NCBI GenBank assembly: GCA_018969425.1
Contig: JAGWYJ010000009.1
Span: forward strand, 22,997-86,996
Source: Alphaproteobacteria bacterium
GTDB taxonomy: Bacteria; Pseudomonadota; Alphaproteobacteria; Caulobacterales; Hyphomonadaceae
DNA: 64,000 nt
Direction: 5' to 3'
The notes beneath the pieces are model-generated. The model saw only the letters and a program-made list of their open reading frames with translations. It ran no database searches and was not told where the DNA came from. Every line of letters starts with the position of its first letter. The stretch's first letter is position 1. Shown in pieces: positions 33,646 to 42,754 of the stretch. Both the position numbers and the translations under genes were made by a program.

Positions 33646-35832
33646 TCAGACAGCGCCGGCCGGGCGGGAATTATGCCCCAGTTTTACGCCGAGGGCCGAC
33701 ATGAGCTCCATCGCTGCGTCGGCGATGACCGTTCCCGGCGGAAAGATGGCGGCTGCTCCGGCCTGCCTCAGCTCATCATAGTCCTGCGGGGGAACAACGC
33801 CTCCGACGACGATCGTTATGTCGTCCCGTCCCTCCGCCGTAAGCGCTGCGCGGAGCGCCGGCACGAGGGTGAGATGACCCGCTGCGAGAGAGGACGCGGC
33901 CACGACGTGCACATCGTTTTCTACCGCCTGTCGCGCCGCCTCTTCGGGCGTCTGAAAAAGAGGTCCGATATCGACATCCCAGCCGAGGTCGGCAAATGCG
34001 GAGGCGACGACCTTTTGTCCTCGGTCATGCCCATCCTGTCCCATCTTCGCGATCAGTATTCTCGGGCGGCGTCCTTCCGATCTCTGGAAGGCGTCCGCCA
34101 TCTCCCGGGCGGCGTCGACCTTGTCGGATTTGGCGCCCATGCCTGAGGCGTAAACGCCGCTGATCGACCGGATCACCGCCTGGTGACGGCCGACAGATTT
34201 TTCGATCGCGAGCGAAATCTCTCCGACCGTTGCGCGGGCGCGAGCCGCCTGAACGCCCAGTTCGAGCAGATTGCCTTGCCCCGACGCCGCCGCCTCCGTG
34301 AGCGCATTCAATGCAATGTCGACGTCTGCCTGAGAGCGCTCGGCTCGAAGTCTCGCCAGCTTGTCCAGCTGCATCTGGCGCACCTTCGCGTTGTCCACCT
34401 TGAGGACGGGCACATCCTCCGGTTCAGAGAGGCGCAGTTTGTTGACGCCGACAATGGTCTGAAGGCCGCTGTCGATGCGCGCCTGGGTCCGCGCGGCAGC
34501 CTCCTCGATCCGAAGCTTCGGAACGCCTTCCTCAATGGCTTTCGCCATGCCGCCCATCGCTTCGACTTCCTCGATGTGCTGCATGGCTTTTCTGGCAAGG
34601 TCGTGGGTCAGCCGCTCAAGATAATAGGAGCCGCCCCATGGATCGATCGTTCGTGTGACGCCCGCCTCCTGCTGAAGGAAGATCTGCGTGTTTCGGGCGA
34701 TGCGGGCCGATATGTCTGTTGGCAGCGCAAGCGCCTCGTCAAAGGCGTTGGTGTGAAGAGACTGCGTCTGACCGCCTGCCGCCGCCATCGCCTCGAGGCA
34801 GGTGCGTACGATGTTGTTGTTGACGTCCTGCGCCGTCAGGGACCAGCCCGATGTCTGACAGTGGGTGCGCAGGGAGAGTGACTTGTCGCTCTGGGGGTTG
34901 AACGGCTTCACAAGCTTCGCCCAGAGCAGGCGCGCCGCCCGCATTTTTGCGACTTCCATGAAGTAATTCATGCCTATCGCCCAGAAAAACGAGAGGCGCG
35001 GAGCGAATGCGTCCACCGTCAGACCCGCGGCCAGACCTGCGCGAATGTACTCCACCCCGTCGGCCAGGGTGTAGGCGAGCTCCAGATCTGCGGTCGCTCC
35101 GGCCTCCTGCATGTGGTAGCCGGAAATCGAGATCGAGTTAAACTTGGGCATTCGCCTCGAGGTGTAGGCGAAGATGTCGGAGATGATCCGCATCGACGGT
35201 CCCGGAGGGTAGATGTAGGTGTTGCGGACCATGAACTCCTTGAGAATGTCGTTCTGAATCGTCCCGGAGAGCTTTTCGGGGGGGACGCCCTGTTCCTCGG
35301 CGGCGAGAATGAACAGAGACATGATCGGCAGCACGGCCCCGTTCATGGTCATCGACACGCTCATGCGGTCGAGGGGGATTCCGTCAAAGAGGGTCCGCAT
35401 ATCGTAGATCGAATCGATTGCGACCCCCGCCATACCGACATCTCCGGTCACCCTCGGGTGATCGCTGTCATATCCGCGATGCGTTGCAAGATCGAAGGCG
35501 ACGGAGAGCCCTTTCTGACCGGCAGCCAGGTTTCGCCGATAGAATGCGTTGGAATCCTCAGCCGTGGAGAAGCCGGCATACTGACGGATGGTCCAGGGCT
35601 GTTGAGCGTACATCGTCGGATAGGGGCCCCGACCAAAGGGCGCGAGGCCCGGAAAATCGTTCAGGAAGTCGAGGCCTGACGTGTCTGCAGCCGTGTACAG
35701 GCTGCGCACGGGCACACCCTCCGGCGTCTCCCATGTGCGCTGATGGGGGGTGACGGACGTCTCCCGGTTGTCCGCGACTTCGGAGGCTGAACGAAAGGCT
35801 CGTGCGGCGAAGTCAGGAAAGGACGCAGACAT
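33646..35832 (-). CDS. mutB: Methylmalonyl-CoA mutase, large (catalytic) subunit
   Basis: A 728-residue adenosylcobalamin enzyme that converts methylmalonyl-CoA to succinyl-CoA. The TIM-barrel half has [32 protein letters not shown] and [19 protein letters not shown]; the C-terminal cobalamin domain carries the DxHxxG motif in [14 protein letters not shown] and ends with the GGVVPPQDY strand. The length matches the usual large subunit. Its small-subunit partner gene is about 2.7 kb upstream on the same strand, with three genes between. Confidence 0.96.
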   Translation of the reverse strand: MSASFPDFAARAFRSASEVADNRETSVTPHQRTWETPEGVPVRSLYTAADTSGLDFLNDFPGLAPFGRGPYPTMYAQQPWTIRQYAGFSTAEDSNAFYRRNLAAGQKGLSVAFDLATHRGYDSDHPRVTGDVGMAGVAIDSIYDMRTLFDGIPLDRMSVSMTMNGAVLPIMSLFILAAEEQGVPPEKLSGTIQNDILKEFMVRNTYIYPPGPSMRIISDIFAYTSRRMPKFNSISISGYHMQEAGATADLELAYTLADGVEYIRAGLAAGLTVDAFAPRLSFFWAIGMNYFMEVAKMRAARLLWAKLVKPFNPQSDKSLSLRTHCQTSGWSLTAQDVNNNIVRTCLEAMAAAGGQTQSLHTNAFDEALALPTDISARIARNTQIFLQQEAGVTRTIDPWGGSYYLERLTHDLARKAMQHIEEVEAMGGMAKAIEEGVPKLRIEEAAARTQARIDSGLQTIVGVNKLRLSEPEDVPVLKVDNAKVRQMQLDKLARLRAERSQADVDIALNALTEAAASGQGNLLELGVQAARARATVGEISLAIEKSVGRHQAVIRSISGVYASGMGAKSDKVDAAREMADAFQRSEGRRPRILIAKMGQDGHDRGQKVVASAFADLGWDVDIGPLFQTPEEAARQAVENDVHVVAASSLAAGHLTLVPALRAALTAEGRDDITIVVGGVVPPQDYDELRQAGAAAIFPPGTVIADAAMELMSALGVKLGHNSRPAGAV

Positions 35833-36008
35833 GACGAGCTCCGCAGCGTGAGACCAGAGCGCTCTCTAGCATCCCGGTCTTAATCATTGGAAGCGGCTTG
35901 GCGCGACGGAAAGGCCTCCTGTGATCCGTTTCAACCTTCAGGGATCCGGATCGAGGACCCTCAGCGACGTCAAGCGCTGCCTGTTTCCGCATTTCTGGAG
36001 GTAAAACA

Positions 36009-36299
36009 ATGCGTCCTGCACTGGTAATGGCTGGTCTGTCTCTATGCGTCTCGCTTGCCTCACAATCCGCCTTCGCCCAGACGCCCCAGGCTCCTCCGAC
36101 GCCTGAGCAGCGGGAGGCTCGCTTTGTCTCGGCTGATGCGAACAAGGATGGCAAGCTCGATAAGGCGGAGTGGACTGCGACCTTGCCGGAACGAGCGGCG
36201 GAATACGCAGACATGATCTGGGCTCAGATCGATGAGGACGGAGATGGAAGCGTCACCAAGGAGCAGTTTGTCGCCTTCCGCATGAGGCGCGGCGGGTAA
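36009..36299 (+). CDS. Exported EF-hand protein
   Basis: A 96-residue periplasmic protein with a signal peptide cleaved near SQSAFAQ. Two calcium-binding EF loops are visible: DANKDGKLDKAEW and DEDGDGSVTKEQF (position 12 is Gln in the second). The Shine-Dalgarno GGAGGT precedes the ATG by 6 bp. It is transcribed away from mutB and is followed by a strong terminator. Confidence 0.88.
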   Translation: MRPALVMAGLSLCVSLASQSAFAQTPQAPPTPEQREARFVSADANKDGKLDKAEWTATLPERAAEYADMIWAQIDEDGDGSVTKEQFVAFRMRRGG

Positions 36300-36308
36300 C
36301 GCCCTCAG

Positions 36309-36332
36309 CGCGGGGCGCTTCGGCGCCCCGCG
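36309..36332 (+). terminator. Intrinsic hairpin after the EF-hand gene
   Basis: A 10-bp perfect stem CGCGGGGCGC/GCGCCCCGCG closes a TTCG tetraloop, a very stable hairpin, 9 bp after the stop codon. Only a short T-rich stretch (GTTTCCTT) follows, so termination efficiency is uncertain, but the structure is unambiguous. Confidence 0.7.
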
Positions 36333-36364
36333 TGCAGGGTGTTTCCTTGAGACTTCCATGACTG

Positions 36365-36392
36365 TTGGAACGTGATATCCGAACGTCATAAG
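36365..36392 (+). promoter_or_regulatory. Candidate promoter for the SDR gene
   Basis: TTGGAA (36365-36370) and CATAAG (36387-36392) are separated by 16 bp, about 20 bp before the ATG at 36413. The match to sigma-70-type elements is moderate. Confidence 0.3.
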
Positions 36393-36412
36393 TCAGATAA
36401 GGGGCGAGACGG

Positions 36413-37204
36413 ATGAGCGACATGCAGGGCAAGCGGGCGATTGTGACGGGCGGCGGCACAGGCCTTGGAGCCGCCACGGCGATCGGGCTTGCCCGTCGCG
36501 GAGCTAACGTATGCGTCAACTACGCGTCGAGCGCCGAGGCGGCCGAAACTGTCGCCGCCGAGTGCCGCGCTCTGGGTGTGGACGCTTTCGCGTTTCGGGC
36601 GGATGTTGGCGATGACACGGATTGTCGAAGCCTTACGGACGCGGCTGTGCAGCGCTTCGGCGGCGTTGACGTCCTCGTGAATAATGCGGGGATCACGAAG
36701 TTCGCCAATCATGCGGACCTCGACGCGCTGGAGGCGGAGGATTTCCAGCGTCTTTACAGGATCAACGTGGTGGCGGCTTATCAGATGATCCGGGCGACGC
36801 GTCCTCATATGGAGGCGGCGGGGAAGGGGTCCGTGGTCAACGTGTCCTCGATCGCCGGCGTCATGGGGATCGGCTCGTCAGTCGCCTACGCCGCCTCCAA
36901 GGGGGCGCTCAATACGATGACCCTGAGCCTCGCTCGGGCCCTGGCTCCGGCCATTCGTGTCAACGCCGTCTGCCCGGGCTATATCGGCTCTGGCTGGTTC
37001 ACGAAGTATCAGGGGGAAGCGGTCGAAGATCGCATCGCTCAGCAGGTGGCTGCGACGACGCCTCTCAAGGTCGCCTCCATGCCGGAAGACATCGCTGAGA
37101 CAATCCTCTTCTTCGCTGGTCCGGCCAGCCGTCACGTGACGGGGGAGTTCATCATCGTCGACGGGGGAACCCATCTCGGCATGGCCCCCCTGAGGCCGAA
37201 GTAA
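36413..37204 (+). CDS. Short-chain dehydrogenase/reductase, FabG-like
   Basis: A 263-residue classical SDR. The NAD(P) motif TGGGTGLGAAT is at the N terminus, VNNAG and NVSSIAG follow, and the catalytic YAASKGAL (YxxxK) is near residue 162. FabG-like acyl reductases and many alcohol dehydrogenases share this pattern, so the substrate is open. It runs on the plus strand between two minus-strand metabolic genes and ends at a convergent terminator shared with the sugar dehydrogenase. Confidence 0.9.
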   Translation: MSDMQGKRAIVTGGGTGLGAATAIGLARRGANVCVNYASSAEAAETVAAECRALGVDAFAFRADVGDDTDCRSLTDAAVQRFGGVDVLVNNAGITKFANHADLDALEAEDFQRLYRINVVAAYQMIRATRPHMEAAGKGSVVNVSSIAGVMGIGSSVAYAASKGALNTMTLSLARALAPAIRVNAVCPGYIGSGWFTKYQGEAVEDRIAQQVAATTPLKVASMPEDIAETILFFAGPASRHVTGEFIIVDGGTHLGMAPLRPK

Positions 37205-37249
37205 TCGCAGCGATCCGACGCTTTTCGGGTCGGTGCGGAGCGCGAGGGA

Positions 37250-38485
37250 CTAGCCCGGCGTCAGCCGGGCCAGAACTCCTTCTTTTTCGTCCGTGACGAT
37301 AAGCAGAGAGCCGTCCTGGTCTTCCAGAACGTCGCGAATGCGCCCGATGTCGCGGGCCAGGCGCTCTTCGCCCACAACCTTTTCGCCTGACAGCTCAAGC
37401 CGAACGAGGGAGCCTGAGAGACCCGCGATCAGGAGGTCGTCTCTCCAGGGAAACAGGCTTCCCCGATAAAATGTCATATCTCCAGGGGCGATTACGGGGT
37501 CCCAGTAATAGACAGGCTGCTCCAGGCCCGCTCTGGCGGTGACGCCTTCGCCGATCGGGCCGCCAGGGTAGTCGATCCCGTAGGTGATGATGGGCCAGCC
37601 ATAGTTTCCGCCGGCTTTGGGAATGTTGAGCTCGTCACCGCCGCGGGGCCCGTGCTCAATGGTCCACAGCTTTCCGGTCGACGGATGGATCGCGGCCCCC
37701 TGGACGTTTCGATGGCCCATGGACCAGACCTCCGGCTTTGCGGTCGGGTCCTTCAGAAACGGGTTTCCGGGCGCAGCCGCACCGGACCGCGTCAGACGAA
37801 CGACCTTTCCCAGATGTGTGGACCGGTCCTGGGCCAGGACGCGTGAGGCGGGCAGCGAACGTTCGCCCAGCGTCAGGTATATGTACCCGTCGGCGTCCCA
37901 CTCGATATTTGACCCGTAGTGAAGCGGAGAGGCCCAGCCGGGCAACTGCCTGAAGACCACTTCGAGACCCTCGAGGCGGGTCGCATCCGCTGAAAGGCGC
38001 GCCCGGGCGAGCGAGGTTCCATTGGTTCCCTGTCCGCGAGGTTCGGAGAAGGTGAAATAGATCTCCCGGGTCATGGAAAAATCAGGGGCGAGGGAGATAT
38101 CCATCAACCCGCCCTGTCCGCGCGTGTCGACATCGGGAACGCCGGAGATCTCAGTCCGTGCGCCTTCAGCGGTTATGAGGAGAAGCTTTCCCGTTCTTTC
38201 CGTAACGAGATAGCCGGCCCCAGGCAGGCGCGCGATCGCCCAGGGTTCCTGAAGACCGGATGCGATCACTTTGCTTCGGACTTCCACCCCGGATGCGGCG
38301 AGCGGGGCCCGGTTCTGACCCTCGAATGCAGGGACGGCATCCTTCTTATTCGGCGGACGTGCATCGACCGGTGCGGCTTGCGGGGCGTCCGCGAAGACGG
38401 GACCGGACGAAACGAGCGCCAGCGCGGTTGCGCTGACGAGCCCTTTCAGGGCGGCGCCCATGCGCCTGTCGCTGCTGCGGGTCAT
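37250..38485 (-). CDS. PQQ-dependent sugar dehydrogenase (aldose dehydrogenase type)
   Basis: A 411-residue exported six-bladed propeller. A signal peptide (TALALVSSGPVFADA) precedes PWAIARLPGAGYLVTERTGK, GLMDISLAPDF, GHRNVQGAAIHPSTGKLWTIEHGPRGGDELN and ITYGIDYPGG, the blades of the soluble aldose sugar dehydrogenase/YliI family. It oxidises aldoses with PQQ and calcium in the periplasm if the cofactor is made; no PQQ biosynthesis genes are in the window. It lies 37 bp after mutA on the same strand. Confidence 0.9.
   Translation of the reverse strand: MTRSSDRRMGAALKGLVSATALALVSSGPVFADAPQAAPVDARPPNKKDAVPAFEGQNRAPLAASGVEVRSKVIASGLQEPWAIARLPGAGYLVTERTGKLLLITAEGARTEISGVPDVDTRGQGGLMDISLAPDFSMTREIYFTFSEPRGQGTNGTSLARARLSADATRLEGLEVVFRQLPGWASPLHYGSNIEWDADGYIYLTLGERSLPASRVLAQDRSTHLGKVVRLTRSGAAAPGNPFLKDPTAKPEVWSMGHRNVQGAAIHPSTGKLWTIEHGPRGGDELNIPKAGGNYGWPIITYGIDYPGGPIGEGVTARAGLEQPVYYWDPVIAPGDMTFYRGSLFPWRDDLLIAGLSGSLVRLELSGEKVVGEERLARDIGRIRDVLEDQDGSLLIVTDEKEGVLARLTPG
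37253..37270 (+). terminator. Convergent terminator between SDR and sugar dehydrogenase genes
   Basis: A perfect 7-bp stem GCCCGGC/GCCGGGC with a GTCA loop lies at the 3-prime end of the dehydrogenase gene, followed on the plus strand by CTTCTTTTT. It can end the SDR transcript; a second small stem CCGAC/GTCGG lies just before it at 37213-37232. Confidence 0.6.
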
Positions 38486-38522
38486 TGTTCTGCTCCAGGT
38501 TCAGTTCGAGGGAAGGGCGTCG

Positions 38523-40502
38523 TCAGGCCTGAGGCCAACCCATGATATCGGTAAGGGTGGCGGGAACATCAACACCCACATAGATGAAGTCGGTGACCCC
38601 GGCTGATCGAAGCGCTGCTTCGCTGTCTCCGGGACGTCCGGCGAGGATAATTCGCGCTGCTCCTGCGTCTCTGAGAGCGCTTGCCGCTGGCTGAGCCTCA
38701 GCGGCGTAACGTTTATCCGATCCGCACAGGCAGACGATCGGCGCACGCCCGGCTGAGACCTGTCGCCGTACAAGCTCAAGAAGGTGCTCAGGCGAGGGAG
38801 AGGGCGTCGCAACGCCAGCCACGCCGAAGAAGTTTTGCGCGTAGGTCGCTCGTGCGGAATGCTCTGACAGAGGGCCGAGAACAGCCAGAAGGACTTCCGG
38901 GGCGGCCCCCGAGGCTGCGGCGGCTTCAGAGCGATCACGCAGAGCCTCGAACGGCTCCGAGAGCCGGAACGGGGCGAGCGGAGCGACCAGAGGGGCCGGC
39001 TCACCATCGAAGGAAAGCTCGGCGAGGTTCGCTCCTTCAAGGGCTGCGGCACATAGCGCTGAGAAAGACCCTCCGACTGACGGATGACGTGCGACGAGAC
39101 GATCGTCCCGAACGGGCGGATCGGCCACCGGGGGCGTCCTCTCAGTCAGATCCGGAAAATCATTGACCCCGGTCACCCATTCCTTTCGACGAGCCAGGGC
39201 CTGTTCGCGTTCAGTCCTCGCCTGCGCCACCGCGGCCTGGAAGCGGCCTGCCGACAGGGTTTTTAGAATGCCTCCGTCGCGCTCCACCTGCTGAAACAGG
39301 CCCCAGGCTGCAGCCGCGAGGTCCTCCGTCAGCCGCTCAAGCGCCCAGGCGCCCCCGGCCGGATCCATCACCTTGCCCAGTCCTGACTCTTCCTGCGCTA
39401 TGATCTGGGTATTCCTGCACAGGCGGCGAGCCGCAGGGCCCGGGCGTCCCAACGGGTCGGTGAATGCGCTCAGGAGCACGATGTCCGCTCCTCCGACCCC
39501 GGCTGCGAAACACGACGCAGTGGTCCGTAAGACGTTCACCCATGAATCGCGCCTGGACAGCATTCGCCTCGAAGAGCAGCCGAGAATACGCATTTCCGCT
39601 GCGGACGCACCGAAGGCGTCCGCGATCTGCGCCCAGATCCGCCTTGCCGCGCGCAGTTTCGCGAGCTCAACCTGCAGATCGGGGCCGACACTCAGGGAAA
39701 ACACAAGGTTCCTGCAGGCGGCTCGGGCGGAGGCTCCAGCCATCATCTGAGAGCGAACGTATTCCGCACCCGTAGCGGCCATGTAGGCCAGTTCCTGGAC
39801 TTCTGTTCCTCCCGCCTCATGAACGATACGGGCGTCTACCCGCAAAGCGGTCGAACGCGGAAAAGCCGACGTCATATCGATAGCCGCAGCGGCGAAGGAG
39901 GCGACAAGATCTGATGGTCCGCTCTGCAGCCGACCTGTCTTCGCCATGACCCCGATCGGGTCCAGATTGAAGTCGATGCGCGCATCCGCAGATACGCCTG
40001 AGGAGGCGAGCAAGGCCGCGAGCGGCAAGCCCTCGAATAACGAGCCGCCGACAGGGGCGAGAGACAGGGATGCGAGGTCAAGTCGGACGCCCTCAAGCAC
40101 AGTTGCGAAGTCGGAGGCAGACCAGATCTGCACGCCGGACTGTCCGGTTCTGTCGAGCAGAAGCTCGATTGAGGAGGCGCCGCCCTCCAGCGCCTCAAGG
40201 AGTTCACGAGACGCGTCGAGGGGACGCGGCGAGGTCACCTCCTGGCGGATGTCCCAGGGCAGGTATGGGTCCCGTTCGCTGACGGAACCGCGGGTAAAGG
40301 GCGCCGCTCCGGGCGCGCCGGATGGATTAAGGGCCGAGGGCCAGTCAGCTTCAGTGTACAGGGCCCTGACGGCGACACCATGCTGGGTGCGCGAATTGAG
40401 CGTCTCCGGCGCCGCGCCGTCGAGGGCTTTGGTCGCCAGTTCGCGCCAGAGACGCTCGTCTGCCCGGGGAAATTCCGCCGACAGGGAGAGTTCGTCCGCC
40501 AT
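38523..40502 (-). CDS. mutA: Methylmalonyl-CoA mutase, small subunit
   Basis: A 659-residue MutA-type subunit. The TIM-barrel half keeps YLPWDIRQEV, NLDPIGVMA and the AAGVGGADIVLLSAFTDPLG block, while the cobalamin-type C-terminal domain has no DxHxxG (it reads YAQNFFGVAG), as expected for the non-catalytic subunit. It forms a heterodimer with mutB at 33646-35832. Mut genes are normally adjacent; here the sugar dehydrogenase, an SDR and an EF-hand gene intervene, two of them on the other strand. Confidence 0.93.
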   Translation of the reverse strand: MADELSLSAEFPRADERLWRELATKALDGAAPETLNSRTQHGVAVRALYTEADWPSALNPSGAPGAAPFTRGSVSERDPYLPWDIRQEVTSPRPLDASRELLEALEGGASSIELLLDRTGQSGVQIWSASDFATVLEGVRLDLASLSLAPVGGSLFEGLPLAALLASSGVSADARIDFNLDPIGVMAKTGRLQSGPSDLVASFAAAAIDMTSAFPRSTALRVDARIVHEAGGTEVQELAYMAATGAEYVRSQMMAGASARAACRNLVFSLSVGPDLQVELAKLRAARRIWAQIADAFGASAAEMRILGCSSRRMLSRRDSWVNVLRTTASCFAAGVGGADIVLLSAFTDPLGRPGPAARRLCRNTQIIAQEESGLGKVMDPAGGAWALERLTEDLAAAAWGLFQQVERDGGILKTLSAGRFQAAVAQARTEREQALARRKEWVTGVNDFPDLTERTPPVADPPVRDDRLVARHPSVGGSFSALCAAALEGANLAELSFDGEPAPLVAPLAPFRLSEPFEALRDRSEAAAASGAAPEVLLAVLGPLSEHSARATYAQNFFGVAGVATPSPSPEHLLELVRRQVSAGRAPIVCLCGSDKRYAAEAQPAASALRDAGAARIILAGRPGDSEAALRSAGVTDFIYVGVDVPATLTDIMGWPQA

Positions 40503-40589
40503 GACCGCTCATCCTCTAAAACGTTCGCTATGGGGCGCCGTTCAACGGCGGCGTCAAGATCTTCGAATGGCGCACCGGGGGGGGCATAG

Positions 40590-40617
40590 TTGCGGACGCG
40601 GGCAGGGGCTGTATGAT
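40590..40617 (+). promoter_or_regulatory. Candidate promoter for the nitronate monooxygenase-like gene
   Basis: TTGCGG (40590-40595) and TATGAT (40612-40617) are 16 bp apart, about 50 bp before the TTG start at 40668, within the 165-bp divergent gap to mutA. The -10 matches five of six sigma-70 bases. Confidence 0.4.
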
Positions 40618-40667
40618 CACTCGCTCCTGCGGTCGGCAGAGCCGCTTTGTCTTATCAGGAGCCTTCC

Positions 40668-41672
40668 TTGGCCATTCCCGCCTCCCTGAAGGGGACGCTA
40701 AGCGTCCCCGTGATCGCCTCACCCCTCTTCATCATTTCCAACCCTGATCTGGTGATCGCTCAGTGCAAGGCAGGTGTGGTCGGCTCCTTTCCCTCACTCA
40801 ACGCCCGTCCGGTCGAGCAGTTCGAAGAATGGCTCATCCGCATCAATACGGAGCTGGCGGATGCCCGCCGGGCGAATCCGACGGCTCGAATCGCGCCTTA
40901 CGCCGTCAATCTCATTGTTCACAAATCGAACAACCGGCTGGAGGAAGACCTCGCTCTCTGCGTCAAATACAAGGTTCCGATCATCATCACATCGCTTGGA
41001 GCGAGGTCGGATGTGAATGACGCTATTCATTCCTATGGGGGTATCGTTCTTCACGACATCATCAATGTCGTTTTCGCTCACAAGGCTCTGGAAAAGGGCG
41101 CGGACGGACTGATCGCAGTGTGCGCCGGGGCTGGCGGTCATGCCGGCACCCTTTCACCGTTCGCTCTTATTCAGGAGATCCGGCAGTTCTTCGATGGACC
41201 GCTGGCGCTTTCCGGGTCCATCGCAACCGGCCGTGCGGTCCTCGCAGCACAGGCGATAGGGGCGGACTTCGCCTATATCGGCTCGGCTTTCATCTCGACC
41301 CATGAGGCGAGAGCGGTTGAGGGCTATAAGGACATGATCGTCTCAAGCTCCTCAAAGGACATTGTCTATTCCAGCCTGTTCACGGGCGTCAGCGGAAACT
41401 ACCTGGCGCCGTCGATCTCAGCTGCGGGCCTCGACCCCAACAATCTTCCCGAGGGCGACAAGTCGACCATGAATTTCGGGACGGGCGATAAGGCCCAGGC
41501 GAAGGCCTGGCGTGACATCTGGGGCTCCGGGCAGGGTATCGGTGCGGTCGATCGGAAGATGGGCGCCGGAGAGTATGTCGAACGTCTCGTTCGTGAGTAT
41601 GAGGACGCCCGCAGCAGTCTCATCGGCCTCTCGGCGCCTTATGCCCGAGAGCGGGTCAGTCAGGTTTCATGA
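40668..41672 (+). CDS. Nitronate monooxygenase-like FMN enzyme
   Basis: A protein of about 334 residues in the 2-nitropropane dioxygenase/nitronate monooxygenase family, FMN-binding TIM barrels. IASPLFIISNPDLVIAQCKAG, the phosphate-binding stretch GAGGHAGTLSPFALIQEI and GSIATGRAVLAAQAIGADFAYIGSAFIST are typical. The family name covers several activities, so the substrate is not assured. The TTG at 40668 is chosen because AGGAG lies 6 bp before it; an upstream TTG at 40647 lacks this. It is coupled to the next gene (ATGA). Confidence 0.87.
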   Translation: MAIPASLKGTLSVPVIASPLFIISNPDLVIAQCKAGVVGSFPSLNARPVEQFEEWLIRINTELADARRANPTARIAPYAVNLIVHKSNNRLEEDLALCVKYKVPIIITSLGARSDVNDAIHSYGGIVLHDIINVVFAHKALEKGADGLIAVCAGAGGHAGTLSPFALIQEIRQFFDGPLALSGSIATGRAVLAAQAIGADFAYIGSAFISTHEARAVEGYKDMIVSSSSKDIVYSSLFTGVSGNYLAPSISAAGLDPNNLPEGDKSTMNFGTGDKAQAKAWRDIWGSGQGIGAVDRKMGAGEYVERLVREYEDARSSLIGLSAPYARERVSQVS

Positions 41673-42667
41673 TTGTCGATCCTCTCAAGGATCTTCCAAC
41701 GCTTGAAGACGTGGAAGACGCCGCCCGTCGGTTGAGGGGCGTGTGCGTCCGCACGCCTCTTCTCAGGAGCGATGAGCTCGACGCCCGTATTGGAGCTAAG
41801 GTCTGGATAAAGCCTGAGATGCTTCAAAGGACCGGCTCCTTCAAAATGAGAGGGGCCTGGAACAGAATATGCCGAATTCCCGAAGAGGCGAGGAGGCGAG
41901 GCGTCGTTGCGTATTCCTCGGGCAACCACGCTCAGGGCGTCGCCGAGAGCGCCAGGCTTCTGGGCGTTCCGGCGTGGATTGTGATGCCCGAGGATTCTCC
42001 GCGGGCGAAAATCGAGAGCACTGCGGCGCGGGGAGCGCATATACGCCTCTATGATCGCATCCGGGAGAGTCGGGAGGCGATAGCGGAGGAGCTCCTGCAG
42101 GCGAGCGGAGCCACACTTATCCGACCCTTTGATGACGGGTGGGTGATGGCGGGACAGGGAACCGCCGCTCTTGAAGCGTGCATGGACCTGAGAGAGGCGG
42201 GCGCGACCGTAGCAAGTTTCATCTGCAGCGCAAGCGGAGGTGGGCTGCTTGCCGGATGCGCAAGCGCTCTCGCGGAGCTGGCGCCCGACGCGCGTTCCTT
42301 TGGAGCGGAACCTTCGGGACATGACGACCTTGTCCGGTCTCTGGCGTCCGGGCGTCGGGAAACCAATCCTCCGGGCGTCCGTTCTATCGCAGACGCCCTT
42401 ATGGCGCCCTCTCCTGGAGAGCTGACGTTTGAGGTTCATCAGCGTCACGGTGTTGGAGCCTTTTCGGTTGAGGATGATGACCTGAAGGCCGCGATGTCGC
42501 TGGTTTTCCGTACGCTTCGTCTCGTGTGCGAGCCGGGCGGCGCGGCCGGGCTCGCTGCCGTTATGCGCAATGCAGCCTATTTCGCCGCAAGAGGTGAAAC
42601 GCTTGTAATCCTTTCGGGGGGTAATGTCGATCCGACGACATTCACCGAAGCTCTGCAAAGCTCCTGA
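41669..42667 (+). CDS. Threonine dehydratase/serine racemase-like PLP enzyme
   Basis: A 332-residue fold-type II PLP enzyme without the regulatory ACT domain of biosynthetic IlvA, so a catabolic threonine ammonia-lyase or serine/aspartate racemase type. The PLP lysine is in RTGSFKMRGAWNR, the substrate loop in SSGNHAQGVAESARLLG, the phosphate-binding glycines in CSASGGGLLAG and the C-terminal LSGGNVDP. It is translated with the nitronate monooxygenase-like gene and ends 87 bp before tpsB. Confidence 0.88.
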   Translation: MIVDPLKDLPTLEDVEDAARRLRGVCVRTPLLRSDELDARIGAKVWIKPEMLQRTGSFKMRGAWNRICRIPEEARRRGVVAYSSGNHAQGVAESARLLGVPAWIVMPEDSPRAKIESTAARGAHIRLYDRIRESREAIAEELLQASGATLIRPFDDGWVMAGQGTAALEACMDLREAGATVASFICSASGGGLLAGCASALAELAPDARSFGAEPSGHDDLVRSLASGRRETNPPGVRSIADALMAPSPGELTFEVHQRHGVGAFSVEDDDLKAAMSLVFRTLRLVCEPGGAAGLAAVMRNAAYFAARGETLVILSGGNVDPTTFTEALQSS

Positions 42668-42686
42668 TTGTTTTCAGGGTTCTACT

Positions 42687-42715
42687 TTGTCGGATGGACA
42701 GCGCCCGGATAAATA
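42687..42715 (+). promoter_or_regulatory. Candidate promoter of the two-partner secretion operon
   Basis: TTGTCG (42687-42692) and TAAATA (42710-42715) are spaced 17 bp apart, about 40 bp before the GTG of the TpsB gene, in the only gap upstream of the four-gene operon. Confidence 0.45.
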
Positions 42716-42754
42716 GGTGATTATCGTGTCCGGGGTCTACGCGGAGGGCGCAAC

